From Agrococcus sp. SGAir0287 (GTDB lineage Bacteria > Actinomycetota > Actinomycetes > Actinomycetales > Microbacteriaceae), in NCBI RefSeq assembly GCF_005484985.1, contig NZ_CP027942.1, forward strand, positions 1 to 64,000: a DNA stretch of 64,000 nucleotides, read 5' to 3'. Every line of letters starts with the position of its first letter. The stretch's first letter is position 1. Shown here piece by piece: positions 12,862 through 21,467 of the stretch. Made by a program: the position numbers and the translations under genes. The notes beneath the pieces are model-generated. The model did not search any database and was not told where the DNA came from. It was given only the letters and a program-made list of their open reading frames with translations.

Positions 12862-13794
12862 ATGGTCGACGACGTCGCGAACGAGCCGTACCTGCCGCCG
12901 ATCGCGCATCCGATCCGCGCGATCGGCACGCACGCGTTCGACTTCGACCGGCAGGTCGCCGTCATGGCGATCGTGAACCGCACGCCCGACTCGTTCTACG
13001 ACCAGGGGCGCACGTTCGGGCTCGAGGCGGCCGTGAAGGCGTCGATCGACGCGGTGGCGGCCGGCGCCGACTGGGTCGACATCGGTGGCGTGCCGTTCGC
13101 GCCGGGCGAGCCGCTGCCCGTCGACGAGGAGATCGAGCGCATCGTGCCCGTCGTGCGCGAGCTGCGCGCCGCGAGCGACGTCGTCATCTCGGTGGACACC
13201 TTCCACGCGCGCGTCGCCGAGGCGGCGATCGCCGCCGGCGCCGACGTCGTGAACGACACGACGGCGCTGCACGATCCCGACATGGCACGCGTCGTCGCGG
13301 GCTCCGACGCGACCCTCGTCATCACCCACTCGCTCGCGGCCGACAGCGCAGGACCGCGCACGCAGTACGGCTCGCCCACCTACCTCGCCGTCGAGGACGA
13401 CGTCGCCCGGCTGCTGCAGGACCGCGTCGAGCGGGCGATCGCCGACGGGATGCGCGACGACCGCATCGTGCTCGACCCCGGCTTCGACCTCAACAAGAAC
13501 ACGCTCGACACCCTGCGTCTCGCACGCCGCCTGCCCGTCGTGTGCGCGCTCGGCTTCCCCGTGCTCGCGGCGATGTCGAACAAGGACTTCATCGGCGAGG
13601 TGCTCGAGGCGCCGAAGCCCGAGCGCGTCGACGGCTCGCTCGCATCGGCGGTCTTCGCGATCACGCGAGGCGCGCGCATCGTGCGCGTGCACGAGGTGGC
13701 CCGCACCCGCGACGCCGTGCGGATGGCCGAGGCGCTCATGGGATGGCGGCAGCCGGCGGATCCCGTGCACAACATGTCCGCATTCAACGTCTGA
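12862..13794 (+). CDS. folP2: FolP2-like dihydropteroate synthase family protein
   Basis: A 310-residue TIM-barrel protein with the pterin-binding family signature VMAIVNRTPDSFYDQG, followed by AGADWVDIGGVPFAPG, VISVDTFHA, ADVVNDTTA and LDPGFDLNKNT. The NRTPDSF variant and the unusual GGVPFAPG segment (canonical FolP has GGESTRPG) resemble mycobacterial FolP2, a paralogue reported to lack dihydropteroate synthase activity in Mycobacterium leprae. True folate synthesis here is therefore doubtful. The ATG at 12862 follows AAGGGGG. It precedes a RibD-type reductase gene on the same strand. Confidence 0.8.
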   Translation: MVDDVANEPYLPPIAHPIRAIGTHAFDFDRQVAVMAIVNRTPDSFYDQGRTFGLEAAVKASIDAVAAGADWVDIGGVPFAPGEPLPVDEEIERIVPVVRELRAASDVVISVDTFHARVAEAAIAAGADVVNDTTALHDPDMARVVAGSDATLVITHSLAADSAGPRTQYGSPTYLAVEDDVARLLQDRVERAIADGMRDDRIVLDPGFDLNKNTLDTLRLARRLPVVCALGFPVLAAMSNKDFIGEVLEAPKPERVDGSLASAVFAITRGARIVRVHEVARTRDAVRMAEALMGWRQPADPVHNMSAFNV

Positions 13795-13898
13795 GCCCGC
13801 ACCGCGTGGTCGTGCGCCGATCGGCGGGTGCGCATGGCACACGCATCGCCGTTCCGCGACGCCTCGCGCGTCGCGGCGCGAGCGGCCAGGCTGCTGCC

Positions 13899-14639
13899 AT
13901 GACCGGCATCGACCGCATCCTCCCCACCACCGCGACGGACCTCGACGACGACGCGCTCGCCGACGACCTCGCCGACGTGCCCGACCGCTGGGTGCGGCTG
14001 ACGATGATCGCCTCGCTCGACGGCGCCACCGCGCACGACGGCGCGTCCGGCGGGCTCGGCGACGACGCCGACGTGCGCGTGCTCGCGGCCGCGCGCCGTG
14101 TGGCCGACGCGGTGCTCGTCGGCGCCGGCACCGCGCGTGCCGAGGGCTACGAGGAGCTCGCCCTCGACGCCGAGAGCGTCGCGTGGCGGCGCGAGCGCGA
14201 CCTGCCCGAGCACCCCGTGCTCGTGCTCGTCTCGGGCAGCCTCGACCTCGACCCCACGCATCCCATGCTGCAGCGGGCGCCGCGCCGGCCGCTCGTGCTG
14301 ACGACCGACGCCGCCGCTAGGGAGGTCGATCCGGCGCTCGCCGCCGTCGCCGACGTCGTCGGGGCGGGCGAGGAGCACGTCGAGCCGCATCGCGCGATGG
14401 TCGTGCTGCACGACCGCGACCTGCTGCGCATCCAGTGCGAGGGCGGCCCGTCGCTCGCCGCCGCGATGCTCGCCGCCAACGTCGTCGACGAGACGTGCCT
14501 CACGATCGCGTCGCGCATCGAGGGCGGGGCGAGCAGCAGGATCGGCGCGATCGACGAGACCATCGCGCATCGCATGCGCCTCCACGCACTGCTGCGCGCC
14601 GGCGACACGCTCGTCGTGCGCTCGGTGCGCGACCGCTGA
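13899..14639 (+). CDS. Pyrimidine reductase family protein (RibD C-terminal domain)
   Basis: The 246-residue product belongs to the dihydrofolate-reductase-like RibD_C superfamily. The core motifs WVRLTMIASLDGATA, GLGDDADVRVLAAAR, ADAVLVGAGTARAEGY and the NADPH-binding CEGGPSLAAAML are in the usual order, without the deaminase domain of bifunctional RibD. The ATG at 13899 fits the family start. It is 104 bp after the FolP2-like gene, and the pair may act on pterin- or pyrimidine-derived substrates. The exact reaction is unknown. Confidence 0.82.
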   Translation: MTGIDRILPTTATDLDDDALADDLADVPDRWVRLTMIASLDGATAHDGASGGLGDDADVRVLAAARRVADAVLVGAGTARAEGYEELALDAESVAWRRERDLPEHPVLVLVSGSLDLDPTHPMLQRAPRRPLVLTTDAAAREVDPALAAVADVVGAGEEHVEPHRAMVVLHDRDLLRIQCEGGPSLAAAMLAANVVDETCLTIASRIEGGASSRIGAIDETIAHRMRLHALLRAGDTLVVRSVRDR

Positions 14640-14690
14640 GGAGGGGTCGCGCCGGATCCCCTCGGCGCGCGTGCGGCGCAGGTGGGTGGG

Positions 14691-14932
14691 CTCGCTGCGC
14701 TCGCACCTGACGGAGCGGTGGCGGGGACGCGAGCGGCGCAGGTAGGTGGGCTCCCTTCGAGGCTCGCTGCGCTCGCACCTCACGGAGCGGTGGCGGGTCG
14801 CTGCGCTCGCACCTCGCGGAGCGGTGGCGGCTCGCTGCGCTCGCACCTCACGGAGCGGTGGCGGGTCGCTGCGCTCGCGCCTCACGGGGCGATGGCGGAT
14901 CGCTTCGCTCGCGCCTCGCGGAGCGGTGGCGG
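14691..14932. repeat. 34-bp tandem repeat array
   Basis: Five head-to-tail copies of a 34-bp unit run from 14763 to 14932, with a sixth copy at 14691-14724. The unit reads about TCGCTGCGCTCGCACCTC, then CGGAGCGGTGGCGG. Copies differ by a few substitutions. Each carries the short palindrome GCGAGCG/CGCTCGC. The whole 14640-15195 gap has no credible gene; ORFs over it are low-complexity read-through of the repeat. Confidence 0.9.
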
Positions 14933-15028
14933 GGATGCGAGCGGCTTCCGGGGTCGGGAGGACCGCGGAGGTGCGCCCTCACCCGCACCCAGGGCTCCGT
15001 CCATCGGCAGTCGGGTCCCCCTCCCGGC

Positions 15029-15061
15029 CCTTGAGGTGCGAGCGAAGCGAGCCTCGAAAGG
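15029..15061 (-). repeat. 33-bp repeat, left copy flanking msrA
   Basis: This element, with core GTGCGAGCGAAGCGAGC, is the exact reverse complement of 15809-15841. It lies 134 bp before the msrA start. The core is related to the 34-bp tandem unit just upstream. Confidence 0.9.
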
Positions 15062-15195
15062 GTCTCGCCGCTCCTGCACTCGCACCGATGGATGCACGCT
15101 TCGGGACCAAAACCCATGGCTCCTGCGTTGTCCATGACGTGCGCGCTGCGCGACGCCGCGCGTAGCATCGCCCTCGACCGCGAAGGAGACCTTCC

Positions 15196-15741
15196 ATGAC
15201 CGACACCGGCACCGTGACCCGGATCCCCGGCACCGAGACCGCAGTGCTCGCAGGCGGCTGCTTCTGGGGCATGCAGGACCTCATCCGCAAGCGCCCCGGC
15301 GTGCTGCAGACGCGCGTCGGCTACACCGGCGGCGACAACGACCACGCGACGTACCGCAACCATCCCGGGCACGCCGAGGCGATCGAGATCGTCTTCGACC
15401 CCGAGCGCACCTCGTACCGCGAGATCCTCGAGCTGTTCTTCCAGATCCACGACCCGACCACGATCAACCGGCAGGGCAACGACATCGGCACGAGCTACCG
15501 GTCGGCGATCTTCCCGGCGAGCCCCGAGCAGGAGCGCGAGGCGCGCGACACGATCGCCGACGTCGACGCCTCCGGCCACTGGCCGGGCAAGGTCGTCACG
15601 ACGATCGAGCCGCTCGGCGCATTCTGGGAGGCCGAGCCGGAGCACCAGGACTACCTGGAGCGCATCCCGAACGGCTACACGTGCCACTTCGCACGCCCCG
15701 ACTGGGTGCTGCCGCGCCGCGGCGCGGATGCGACGGCGTAG
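15196..15741 (+). CDS. msrA: Peptide-methionine (S)-S-oxide reductase MsrA
   Basis: MsrA repairs the S-epimer of oxidised methionine in proteins. The 181-residue protein has the catalytic signature [10 protein letters not shown] (Cys near residue 22), then [18 protein letters not shown] and [18 protein letters not shown], all typical of the family. The ATG at 15196 follows GAAGGAGA. A TAGCAT -10-like element is at 15164-15169. It is a single-gene unit bounded by inverted 33-bp repeats and a terminator. No msrB is nearby. Confidence 0.96.
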   Translation: MTDTGTVTRIPGTETAVLAGGCFWGMQDLIRKRPGVLQTRVGYTGGDNDHATYRNHPGHAEAIEIVFDPERTSYREILELFFQIHDPTTINRQGNDIGTSYRSAIFPASPEQEREARDTIADVDASGHWPGKVVTTIEPLGAFWEAEPEHQDYLERIPNGYTCHFARPDWVLPRRGADATA

Positions 15742-15757
15742 TCAGGGCTGACGCACG

Positions 15758-15795
15758 CGAAGGCGGCCGCACCCGCGAGGGTGTGGCCGCCTTCG
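15758..15795. terminator. Terminator between convergent msrA and ansP
   Basis: GAAGGCGGCCGCACCC (15759-15774) pairs with 15779-15794 over 16 positions with one G-T wobble and a 4-nt loop. It lies 18 bp after the msrA stop and can serve both convergent genes. Confidence 0.85.
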
Positions 15796-15808
15796 TCTTC
15801 GGTGGGCA

Positions 15809-15841
15809 CCTTTCGAGGCTCGCTTCGCTCGCACCTCAAGG
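15809..15841 (+). repeat. 33-bp repeat, right copy flanking msrA
   Basis: An exact inverted copy of 15029-15061, located after the msrA terminator. The remaining 64 bp to the ansP stop show nothing recognisable. Confidence 0.9.
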
Positions 15842-15905
15842 AGCGGGCGTGGAAAGGAGCAATCCAGAAGGAAGCGGAGCCTCCGAGTCGAGGCGCCGGC
15901 GGCCC

Positions 15906-17474
15906 CTACTCGCCCGCGCCGTCCTCGCCTGGGACCTTCGGGCGGGGCGCCAGCACGGGCGCGTGTCCCGTGAGGCCCTCGCGCGCACGCGCGGCGGCGA
16001 GGATGCGCGGCTTCGCCACGAACCATCCGACGACGAGCGCCGGGATGAGCACGACGAGCGACAGCAGCACCCAGCGTCCGGTGTCCGAGAAGCCCATCGT
16101 CACGAGGACGAAGAGCAGGAACGCGAGCGTGAGGTAGCCCGTGAACGGCGCGCCCCACAGTCGGAAGTGCGGTCGCTGCAGCCTGCCGTCCCGTGCGAGG
16201 CGCACGAAGCGGATGTGGCAGAGGATGATCGTCGCCCAGCCGCCGACGATGCCGAGCGCCGAGACCTCGAGCACGATCTCGAACGCCTCCGACGGGAAGA
16301 GTGCGTTGAGACCCACGCCGAGCAGGGTGATGACGGCCGTGAGCATGATGCCGCCGTAGGGCACGCCGTTCGTCGACATCCGCCCGGTGAACGCCGGTGC
16401 GGATCCGTTGACCGCCATCGAGCGCAGGATGCGGCCGGTCGAGTAGAGGCCCGCGTTGAGGCTCGACAGGGCCGCGGTCAGCACGACGAAGTTCATGATC
16501 GCGGCGCTCGTCTGCCCGACCTGCGGGGAGCCGATGTGCGAGAAGAACGTCACGAACGGGCTGACGCCGGCCTCGTACGACGTGAAGGGGAGCAGCAGCG
16601 ACAGCAGCAGGACCGAGCCGACGTAGAAGATCGCGATGCGGACGATGACGGTGTTCACCGCGCGCGGCATGACCTTCTCGGGGTCCTTCGTCTCGCCTGC
16701 CGCGGTGCCGACGAGCTCGATCGCGGCGTACGCGAACACGACGCCCGCGATCGCGAGCACGGGCGCGACGGCGCCGGCCGGGAACAGGCCGCCGTTGTCG
16801 GCGATGACCGAGAAGCCGGTCGGTCCGACGTCGGTGCGACCGCCGACGACGATGAAGACGACGCCGATGACGAGGAAGACGACGAGCGCGGCGACCTTGA
16901 TGAGCGCGAACCAGAACTCCATCTCGCCGAACACCTTCACGGAGACGAGGTTGAGTGCGAGCACCACGACGAGGGCGAGGAGGGCGGGGACCCACTGCGG
17001 CGCATCCTCGAGCCACTGCACGCCGAAGAGCGTGCCGAAGGTCTTGATGTAGAGCGCGGCGGCGGTCACGTCGACGATCGACGTGAAGGCCCAGTTCAGG
17101 AAGTACATCCAGCCGGCGCCGTACGCCATCCGCTCGCCGTAGAACTCGCGCGCGTAGGAGACGAAGGAGCCCGACGACGGGCGGTGGAGCACGAGCTCGC
17201 CGAGGGCGCGCAGGATGAGGAAGGCGAAGACGCCGCACAGCAGGTAGACGAGCGCGAGGCTCGGGCCCGACGACGCGAGCCGACCGCCGGCGCCCATGAA
17301 CAGGCCCGTGCCGATCGCCCCGCCGATGGCGATCATCTGGATCTGCCTCGGCTTCAGCGACTTGTGATACCCGGTCTGCTCGGCGTCGAGCTCCGACGTC
17401 GTCGGCGCTGCCACGTCACGTGCTCCAGCGCTCGCGGCATCCTGCGGCACGGGCCGCTCGTCCTGCTGGGTCAT
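15906..17474 (-). CDS. ansP: Amino acid permease, AnsP-like (L-asparagine)
   Basis: A 522-residue APC-superfamily (AAT) transporter with 12 predicted membrane spans. The N-terminal motif [31 protein letters not shown] and the downstream [22 protein letters not shown] are close to mycobacterial AnsP permeases. The extended cytoplasmic N-terminus (about 40 residues) and polar C-terminus are normal. It would import asparagine or related amino acids by proton symport. A D-serine/D-alanine/glycine permease is the alternative. It is transcribed alone and converges on msrA. Confidence 0.82.
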   Translation of the reverse strand: MTQQDERPVPQDAASAGARDVAAPTTSELDAEQTGYHKSLKPRQIQMIAIGGAIGTGLFMGAGGRLASSGPSLALVYLLCGVFAFLILRALGELVLHRPSSGSFVSYAREFYGERMAYGAGWMYFLNWAFTSIVDVTAAALYIKTFGTLFGVQWLEDAPQWVPALLALVVVLALNLVSVKVFGEMEFWFALIKVAALVVFLVIGVVFIVVGGRTDVGPTGFSVIADNGGLFPAGAVAPVLAIAGVVFAYAAIELVGTAAGETKDPEKVMPRAVNTVIVRIAIFYVGSVLLLSLLLPFTSYEAGVSPFVTFFSHIGSPQVGQTSAAIMNFVVLTAALSSLNAGLYSTGRILRSMAVNGSAPAFTGRMSTNGVPYGGIMLTAVITLLGVGLNALFPSEAFEIVLEVSALGIVGGWATIILCHIRFVRLARDGRLQRPHFRLWGAPFTGYLTLAFLLFVLVTMGFSDTGRWVLLSLVVLIPALVVGWFVAKPRILAAARAREGLTGHAPVLAPRPKVPGEDGAGE

Positions 17475-17647
17475 CCATCCTCCACCTGGTGCACGTCACC
17501 CTGGACGGCGGGGATCGATGGTCCCTACCGGGCGCGGACGGTGCACCGCGCCGTGCCGACGGATGAGCGTACGCCCGAACGGGCCGCATCGAGAACTTCC
17601 GAGGATCCGTCACGCACCGCGGTCTGGCGACCCGGTCGTGAGGGGGG

Positions 17648-18289
17648 TCAGTCCTCGTCGCCGCCGGCCTCGCGCGCGTCGGTCGCTCGCGCGATGAGCA
17701 CCGGCTCCTCCTCGAGGCACAGGTCGATGACCGCGCGCAGGAGGCCGCCCGCGCTCGTCGCACCGAGCAGCCGGTGCTGGTCGTAGGAGCCGAGCGGCGC
17801 CATCGCGGCGATCTGCCAGCACGACTCGAGCGGATCCTCCGAGATCGCCGCATTCGGATCCCAACGGGACTCGCCGAGCGTCGAGGCGAGCGTCGCGAGC
17901 CGCCGCACGACGCGCTCCGCCTCCCGACGCAGCGGCTCGAGCGCGTCATCCCATTCGAGCGCGGGGAGCGGAGTGAGGTCCGCGACGGGATGCGGGTCGT
18001 CGTCGCGCCAGCGGTCGACCTCCACCCGTTCGATGCCGAGCGCCAGCACGTGCAGGTCGTCGGCGCCCACCTCGATGCGCAGGATGCGCGCGAGCGTGCC
18101 GCGCGATGCGCGCTGGTCGCCGCCGCCGGCCTCGTGCCCGCGCTCGATGAGCACGACGCCGAACACGGGATCCTCGGCGTCGAGCAGCCGACCCATCATC
18201 GTGAGGTAGCGCGGCTCGAAGATGCGCAGCGCGACGGGCGTGTGCGGGAAGAGCACCGAGCCGAGCGGGAACATCGCGACGCCGTCCAT
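17648..18289 (-). CDS. LON peptidase substrate-binding domain protein
   Basis: A 213-residue stand-alone LON N-domain protein: MDGVAMFPLGSVLFPHTPVALRIFEPRY, GVVLIERG, GTLARILRIE, then a helical C-terminal half (LESCWQIAAMAPLGSYDQHRLLGA). No ATPase or protease domain is present. Such proteins are widespread in Actinobacteria with unproved function, presumably binding protein substrates. The ATG at 18289 is preferred; an in-frame TTG at 18301 would add four residues. It is divergent from the Nudix gene, with starts 56 bp apart. Confidence 0.85.
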   Translation of the reverse strand: MDGVAMFPLGSVLFPHTPVALRIFEPRYLTMMGRLLDAEDPVFGVVLIERGHEAGGGDQRASRGTLARILRIEVGADDLHVLALGIERVEVDRWRDDDPHPVADLTPLPALEWDDALEPLRREAERVVRRLATLASTLGESRWDPNAAISEDPLESCWQIAAMAPLGSYDQHRLLGATSAGGLLRAVIDLCLEEEPVLIARATDAREAGGDED

Positions 18290-18333
18290 GGCCCGAGTCA
18301 ACCAGCGCGCCGCGCGGCGATCGAGGGCTTGGC

Positions 18334-18339
18334 TACGCT
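18334..18339 (+). promoter_or_regulatory. -10 element giving a leaderless Nudix transcript
   Basis: TACGCT ends 6 nt before the ATG at 18346, so transcription would start at or within a base or two of the start codon. No Shine-Dalgarno sequence is present. A clear -35 was not seen. Confidence 0.5.
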
Positions 18340-18345
18340 GGTCGG

Positions 18346-18792
18346 ATGCGCATCCGAGCCGCCGCGTACTGCGTCATCACGAGGGGTTCCGGCGCCGACG
18401 AGGAGCTGCTGCTCTCGCACTGGCGCGACGGCAGCCGCCACGGATGGACGCTGCCCGGTGGCGGCATCGAGGCCGGCGAGCATCCTGAGCAGGCCGCCGT
18501 GCGCGAGGTGCTCGAGGAGACCGGCTACCACGCGCGCCTCACGGGCCTGCTCGGCGTCGACTCCATCGTCATCCCCGCCGCCGACCGGCTGCACGGCGAG
18601 CGCGAGCCGCTGCAGGGCCTGCGCATCGTCTACTCGGCCGAGATCACCGGCGGCGAGCTCACCATCGAGGTCGACGGCTCCTCGGACGACGCCGGCTGGC
18701 ACCGCCTCGCCGACGTGCCGACCCTGCGGCGCGTGAGCCTCGTCGACGCCGCGCTCGCGATGCGCGACGGATGGCGGCCGACGACCGCATGA
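18346..18792 (+). CDS. Nudix hydrolase
   Basis: A 148-residue protein with a complete Nudix box, beginning GGGIEAGEHPEQAAVREVLE and ending ETGY, so Mg-dependent nucleoside-diphosphate-linked hydrolase activity is expected. The substrate cannot be predicted from sequence. It starts MRIRAAAYCVITRG, typical of small Nudix proteins. Its stop overlaps the ATG of the thrE-like gene (ATGA), so the two are translationally coupled. Confidence 0.9.
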   Translation: MRIRAAAYCVITRGSGADEELLLSHWRDGSRHGWTLPGGGIEAGEHPEQAAVREVLEETGYHARLTGLLGVDSIVIPAADRLHGEREPLQGLRIVYSAEITGGELTIEVDGSSDDAGWHRLADVPTLRRVSLVDAALAMRDGWRPTTA

Positions 18793-20174
18793 GCGAGCGC
18801 CGCCGCGGCATCGTCGACCGCATCCTCGGCGTCGTGCGCGCCGACCCCGAGCTGCCGCACACCGAGATGCTCATGGTCGTCGACCGCGCGATGGCGCTGC
18901 GCGTGCTCGACCTCGCCGTGCGGGTCGCGGAGTCGATGCTCACGACAGGTGCGTCCGCGAACGATGTGACCCTCGCGTGCTCGCGCATCGCCGGCGCCTA
19001 CGGCGTGCGGCCGCTGCACGTCGACGTGACCTTCAACTCGATCACGATCTCGTGGCAGCGCACCGTCGACCGCGAGCCGACGACCCTGCTTCGCGTCGTG
19101 CGCGCACCCGCGCCCGACCACGCGAAGCTGCAGCGGCTCCAGGCGCTCGTCGCCGACGTCGAGGCGGGCATGCCGCTCGACGACGCCATCGCGACGTTCG
19201 ATCGCACCCGGCGCACGGCGTTCTCGTATCGGCCGATCGCGGTGGTCGCCGCGCAGGGCCTCGTCACGGTCGGCGTGTGCATCTTCATGGGTGCGAGCGC
19301 GCTGCTGACGGTCATCGCCTTCGCCGCCGCCGTCCTCGCCGCCGTCGTGCAGCGCAGCATGGCGCGTGCACGCATCCCGTTCTTCTTCTCGCAGGTCGTC
19401 GGCGCCCTCGTCGTGACCGCCGCCGCGGCGGCGACCGCTGCGGCAGGCGATGCGGGATGGGGGCCGTTCGTCGAGATGCGCGCGTCGCTCATCGTCGCGG
19501 GGTCGATCGTGCTCATGCTCTCGGGCATGTCGGTCGTCGCCGCCGCGCAGGATGCGATCGACGGCTTCTCGCTCACGGCGCAGGGACGCGTCATGGAGAT
19601 CGCGCTCTCGACCGTCGGCGTCGCCGCGGGCGTGCTCGGCGGCCTCCACCTCGCGTCGCTCGTGGGCATCGCCATCCCCATCGCGACGGCCTTCCCGCTC
19701 GGATCGATCGCGCAGCAGATCGGCGGCTCCGTGCTCATCGCGGCGGCCGTCGCCATCGTGTTCGGCTCGACGCTGCGCACGATCCTGCTCAGCGCGAGCC
19801 TCGGCGCGCTCGCGTGGGCGGGGTGGCTCGTCGGCATGAGCCTCGGGCTCGGATCCCCCGTGTCGAGCGCGCTCGGCGCGCTCGTGACGAGCTTCGCCGG
19901 CATCCTCGTCGCGCACCGCCTGCACGTGCCGTCGATCGCCGTGACGACGGCGGCGATCGTGCCGCTCGTGCCCGGCTACGCCGTCTTCAGCGGCCTCGTC
20001 GCGCTCGTGGACTCGGAGTCGACGACGACGCTCGTCGCGGGCGTCGTGCAGCTCGCGGGCGCCGCGGCGATCGGGCTCGCCCTCGCAGCCGGCGCCTCGC
20101 TCGGACTCCTCGCCGGCGCACCGGTGCGCGACACCGTGGAGTCGGTCGTGCGGGGCCGCGCACGGCTGCGCTGA
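18789..20174 (+). CDS. Threonine/serine exporter ThrE family protein
   Basis: A 461-residue protein with the fused ThrE architecture. The N-terminal soluble DUF1212-type domain (residues about 30-150: MALRVLDLAVRVAESMLTTGASANDV, HVDVTFNSITISW) is followed by about ten transmembrane helices. In Corynebacterium glutamicum, ThrE exports threonine and serine by proton antiport. The ATG at 18789 overlaps the Nudix stop; an in-frame ATG at 18771 is less likely. The C-terminus is short and basic. A strong bidirectional terminator follows. Confidence 0.88.
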   Translation: MSERRRGIVDRILGVVRADPELPHTEMLMVVDRAMALRVLDLAVRVAESMLTTGASANDVTLACSRIAGAYGVRPLHVDVTFNSITISWQRTVDREPTTLLRVVRAPAPDHAKLQRLQALVADVEAGMPLDDAIATFDRTRRTAFSYRPIAVVAAQGLVTVGVCIFMGASALLTVIAFAAAVLAAVVQRSMARARIPFFFSQVVGALVVTAAAAATAAAGDAGWGPFVEMRASLIVAGSIVLMLSGMSVVAAAQDAIDGFSLTAQGRVMEIALSTVGVAAGVLGGLHLASLVGIAIPIATAFPLGSIAQQIGGSVLIAAAVAIVFGSTLRTILLSASLGALAWAGWLVGMSLGLGSPVSSALGALVTSFAGILVAHRLHVPSIAVTTAAIVPLVPGYAVFSGLVALVDSESTTTLVAGVVQLAGAAAIGLALAAGASLGLLAGAPVRDTVESVVRGRARLR

Positions 20175-20182
20175 CCCACCAC

Positions 20183-20228
20183 GCATGCAGGAGGGCCCCC
20201 GCCGTGCGGCGGGGGCCCTCCTGCATGC
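20183..20228. terminator. Bidirectional terminator, 21-bp perfect stem
   Basis: A perfect 21-bp stem (20183-20203 with 20208-20228) and a GTGC loop lie between the convergent thrE-like gene and the hypothetical gene ending at 20239. Confidence 0.92.
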
Positions 20229-20238
20229 GCAGGGTGAA

Positions 20239-20754
20239 TCAGCGCGGGTCGACCTCGTCGGAGTCCGGGATCCACAGGTCGTCGTCGGCGCGCAGCGTCT
20301 GCCACGCCGCGTAGGCTGCCCCGGCGACGGCGAGCGTGCCGACGCCGATGAGCACCCACTGCACGGCCGAGGGGCCCGAGCGGGCGGGCTTCACGTCGGG
20401 CAGGCGCAGCTTCTTGACGTTCTTGATGGCGTCCTTGACGCGCTGGTCCTTCGCGATCTGCGCGTACGCGGCGAACGACCCGATGCCGGAGGCGACGGCC
20501 GGCAGCACCTTGTCGTTCCAGCCGTGCGTGACGCCGGCGACGGCGTTGCGGCCGGAGTCGGCACCCTTGCGCGCGTAGCGGCGCGCCTCGGGCACGAGGG
20601 TCTCGGAGCCGTAGGCCTTCGCCTGGTCCGCCGCCTGGTGCGCGAGGAGGCCGGCGCGCTCGCCGACGTCGCGCTGCACCTTCCACAGCTTCTCGGCCTG
20701 CTTGCGCAGCTTCTTGATCTCCTTCTCGCGCTTGCGAGTGAGGGCCAGCGACAT
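20239..20754 (-). CDS. Hypothetical protein with basic coiled coil and one membrane span
   Basis: I do not recognise a named family. The 171-residue protein begins MSLALTRKREKEIKKLRKQAEKLWK, a strongly basic helix likely to form a coiled coil. A charged central region follows, then one transmembrane helix near residues 128-150 (VQWVLIGVGTLAVAGAAYAAW) and an acidic tail ending DEVDPR. The ATG at 20754 is chosen because GGGAGG precedes it; an upstream in-frame start would add 13 unlikely residues. It sits just before ppiA on the opposite strand. A membrane-anchored structural or nucleic-acid-associated role is possible but unsupported. Confidence 0.75.
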   Translation of the reverse strand: MSLALTRKREKEIKKLRKQAEKLWKVQRDVGERAGLLAHQAADQAKAYGSETLVPEARRYARKGADSGRNAVAGVTHGWNDKVLPAVASGIGSFAAYAQIAKDQRVKDAIKNVKKLRLPDVKPARSGPSAVQWVLIGVGTLAVAGAAYAAWQTLRADDDLWIPDSDEVDPR

Positions 20755-20885
20755 GAGTGCCTCCCGGGTCGAGTCTGTGCAGCATCCTGGCATGGACTCC
20801 TGACCGTCGCACGGGGAGATCCCATGGGTTTCGCTGTGGTCGAACGGGTGCTAGAGCCGCGCACGGCGCGTGCGAGGATCGAGGC

Positions 20886-21425
20886 ATGGCGCTCCACACC
20901 GCAGTCGCGACGATCTCCACGAACCACGGCGACATCAAGGTCAACCTGCTCGGCAACCACGCACCCAAGACGGTCGACAACTTCGTCGGCCTCGCGACGG
21001 GCGAGAAGGAGTGGAAGCACCCCGGCACGGGCGAGACCTCCACGACGCCGCTCTACGACGGCACGATCTTCCACCGCATCATCCCCGAGTTCATGATCCA
21101 GGGCGGCGACCCGCTCGGTCAGGGCATCGGCGGCCCCGGCTACCAGTTCGACGACGAGATCCACCCCGAGCTCTCGTTCGACGAGCCCTACGTGCTCGCG
21201 ATGGCGAACGCCGGCATCCAGGGCGGGCGCGGCACGAACGGCTCGCAGTTCTTCATCACGACGGTGCCCACGCCCTGGCTGCGCGGCAAGCACACGATCT
21301 TCGGCCTCGTCGAGGACGCCGACAGCCGCGCCGTCGTCGACGCGATCCAGGCCGTCTCGACCGACGGTCGCGACAAGCCGCTCGAGGACGTCGTCATCAC
21401 CGGCGTCACGGTCGCGTCCGTCTGA
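20886..21425 (+). CDS. ppiA: Peptidyl-prolyl cis-trans isomerase, cyclophilin type
   Basis: A 179-residue cytoplasmic cyclophilin. The catalytic core includes FHRIIPEFMIQGGDP, MANAGIQGGRGTNGSQFFIT, the Trp-containing segment PTPWLRGKHTIFG and VVDAIQAV. It has no signal peptide. It accelerates prolyl isomerisation during folding. The ATG at 20886 gives the usual MALHTAVATISTNHGDIKV start. Its position before the rhomboid and crgA genes matches ppiA (Rv0009) in mycobacteria. Confidence 0.95.
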   Translation: MALHTAVATISTNHGDIKVNLLGNHAPKTVDNFVGLATGEKEWKHPGTGETSTTPLYDGTIFHRIIPEFMIQGGDPLGQGIGGPGYQFDDEIHPELSFDEPYVLAMANAGIQGGRGTNGSQFFITTVPTPWLRGKHTIFGLVEDADSRAVVDAIQAVSTDGRDKPLEDVVITGVTVASV

Positions 21426-21467
21426 CGTGACCCGCCGACCGCATCGTCCCGGCGCCGGGAGCCTCGC

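Noticed and set aside
14763..14932. CRISPR-like array
   Set aside because: The 34-bp units abut with no unique spacers, vary in sequence, and there are no cas genes. It is a tandem repeat.
15029..15841. Insertion sequence or composite transposon around msrA
   Set aside because: Perfect inverted repeats are present but no transposase ORF lies between them, and no target duplication was seen. The repeat core also occurs in the nearby tandem array, so it is better described as a dispersed repeat.
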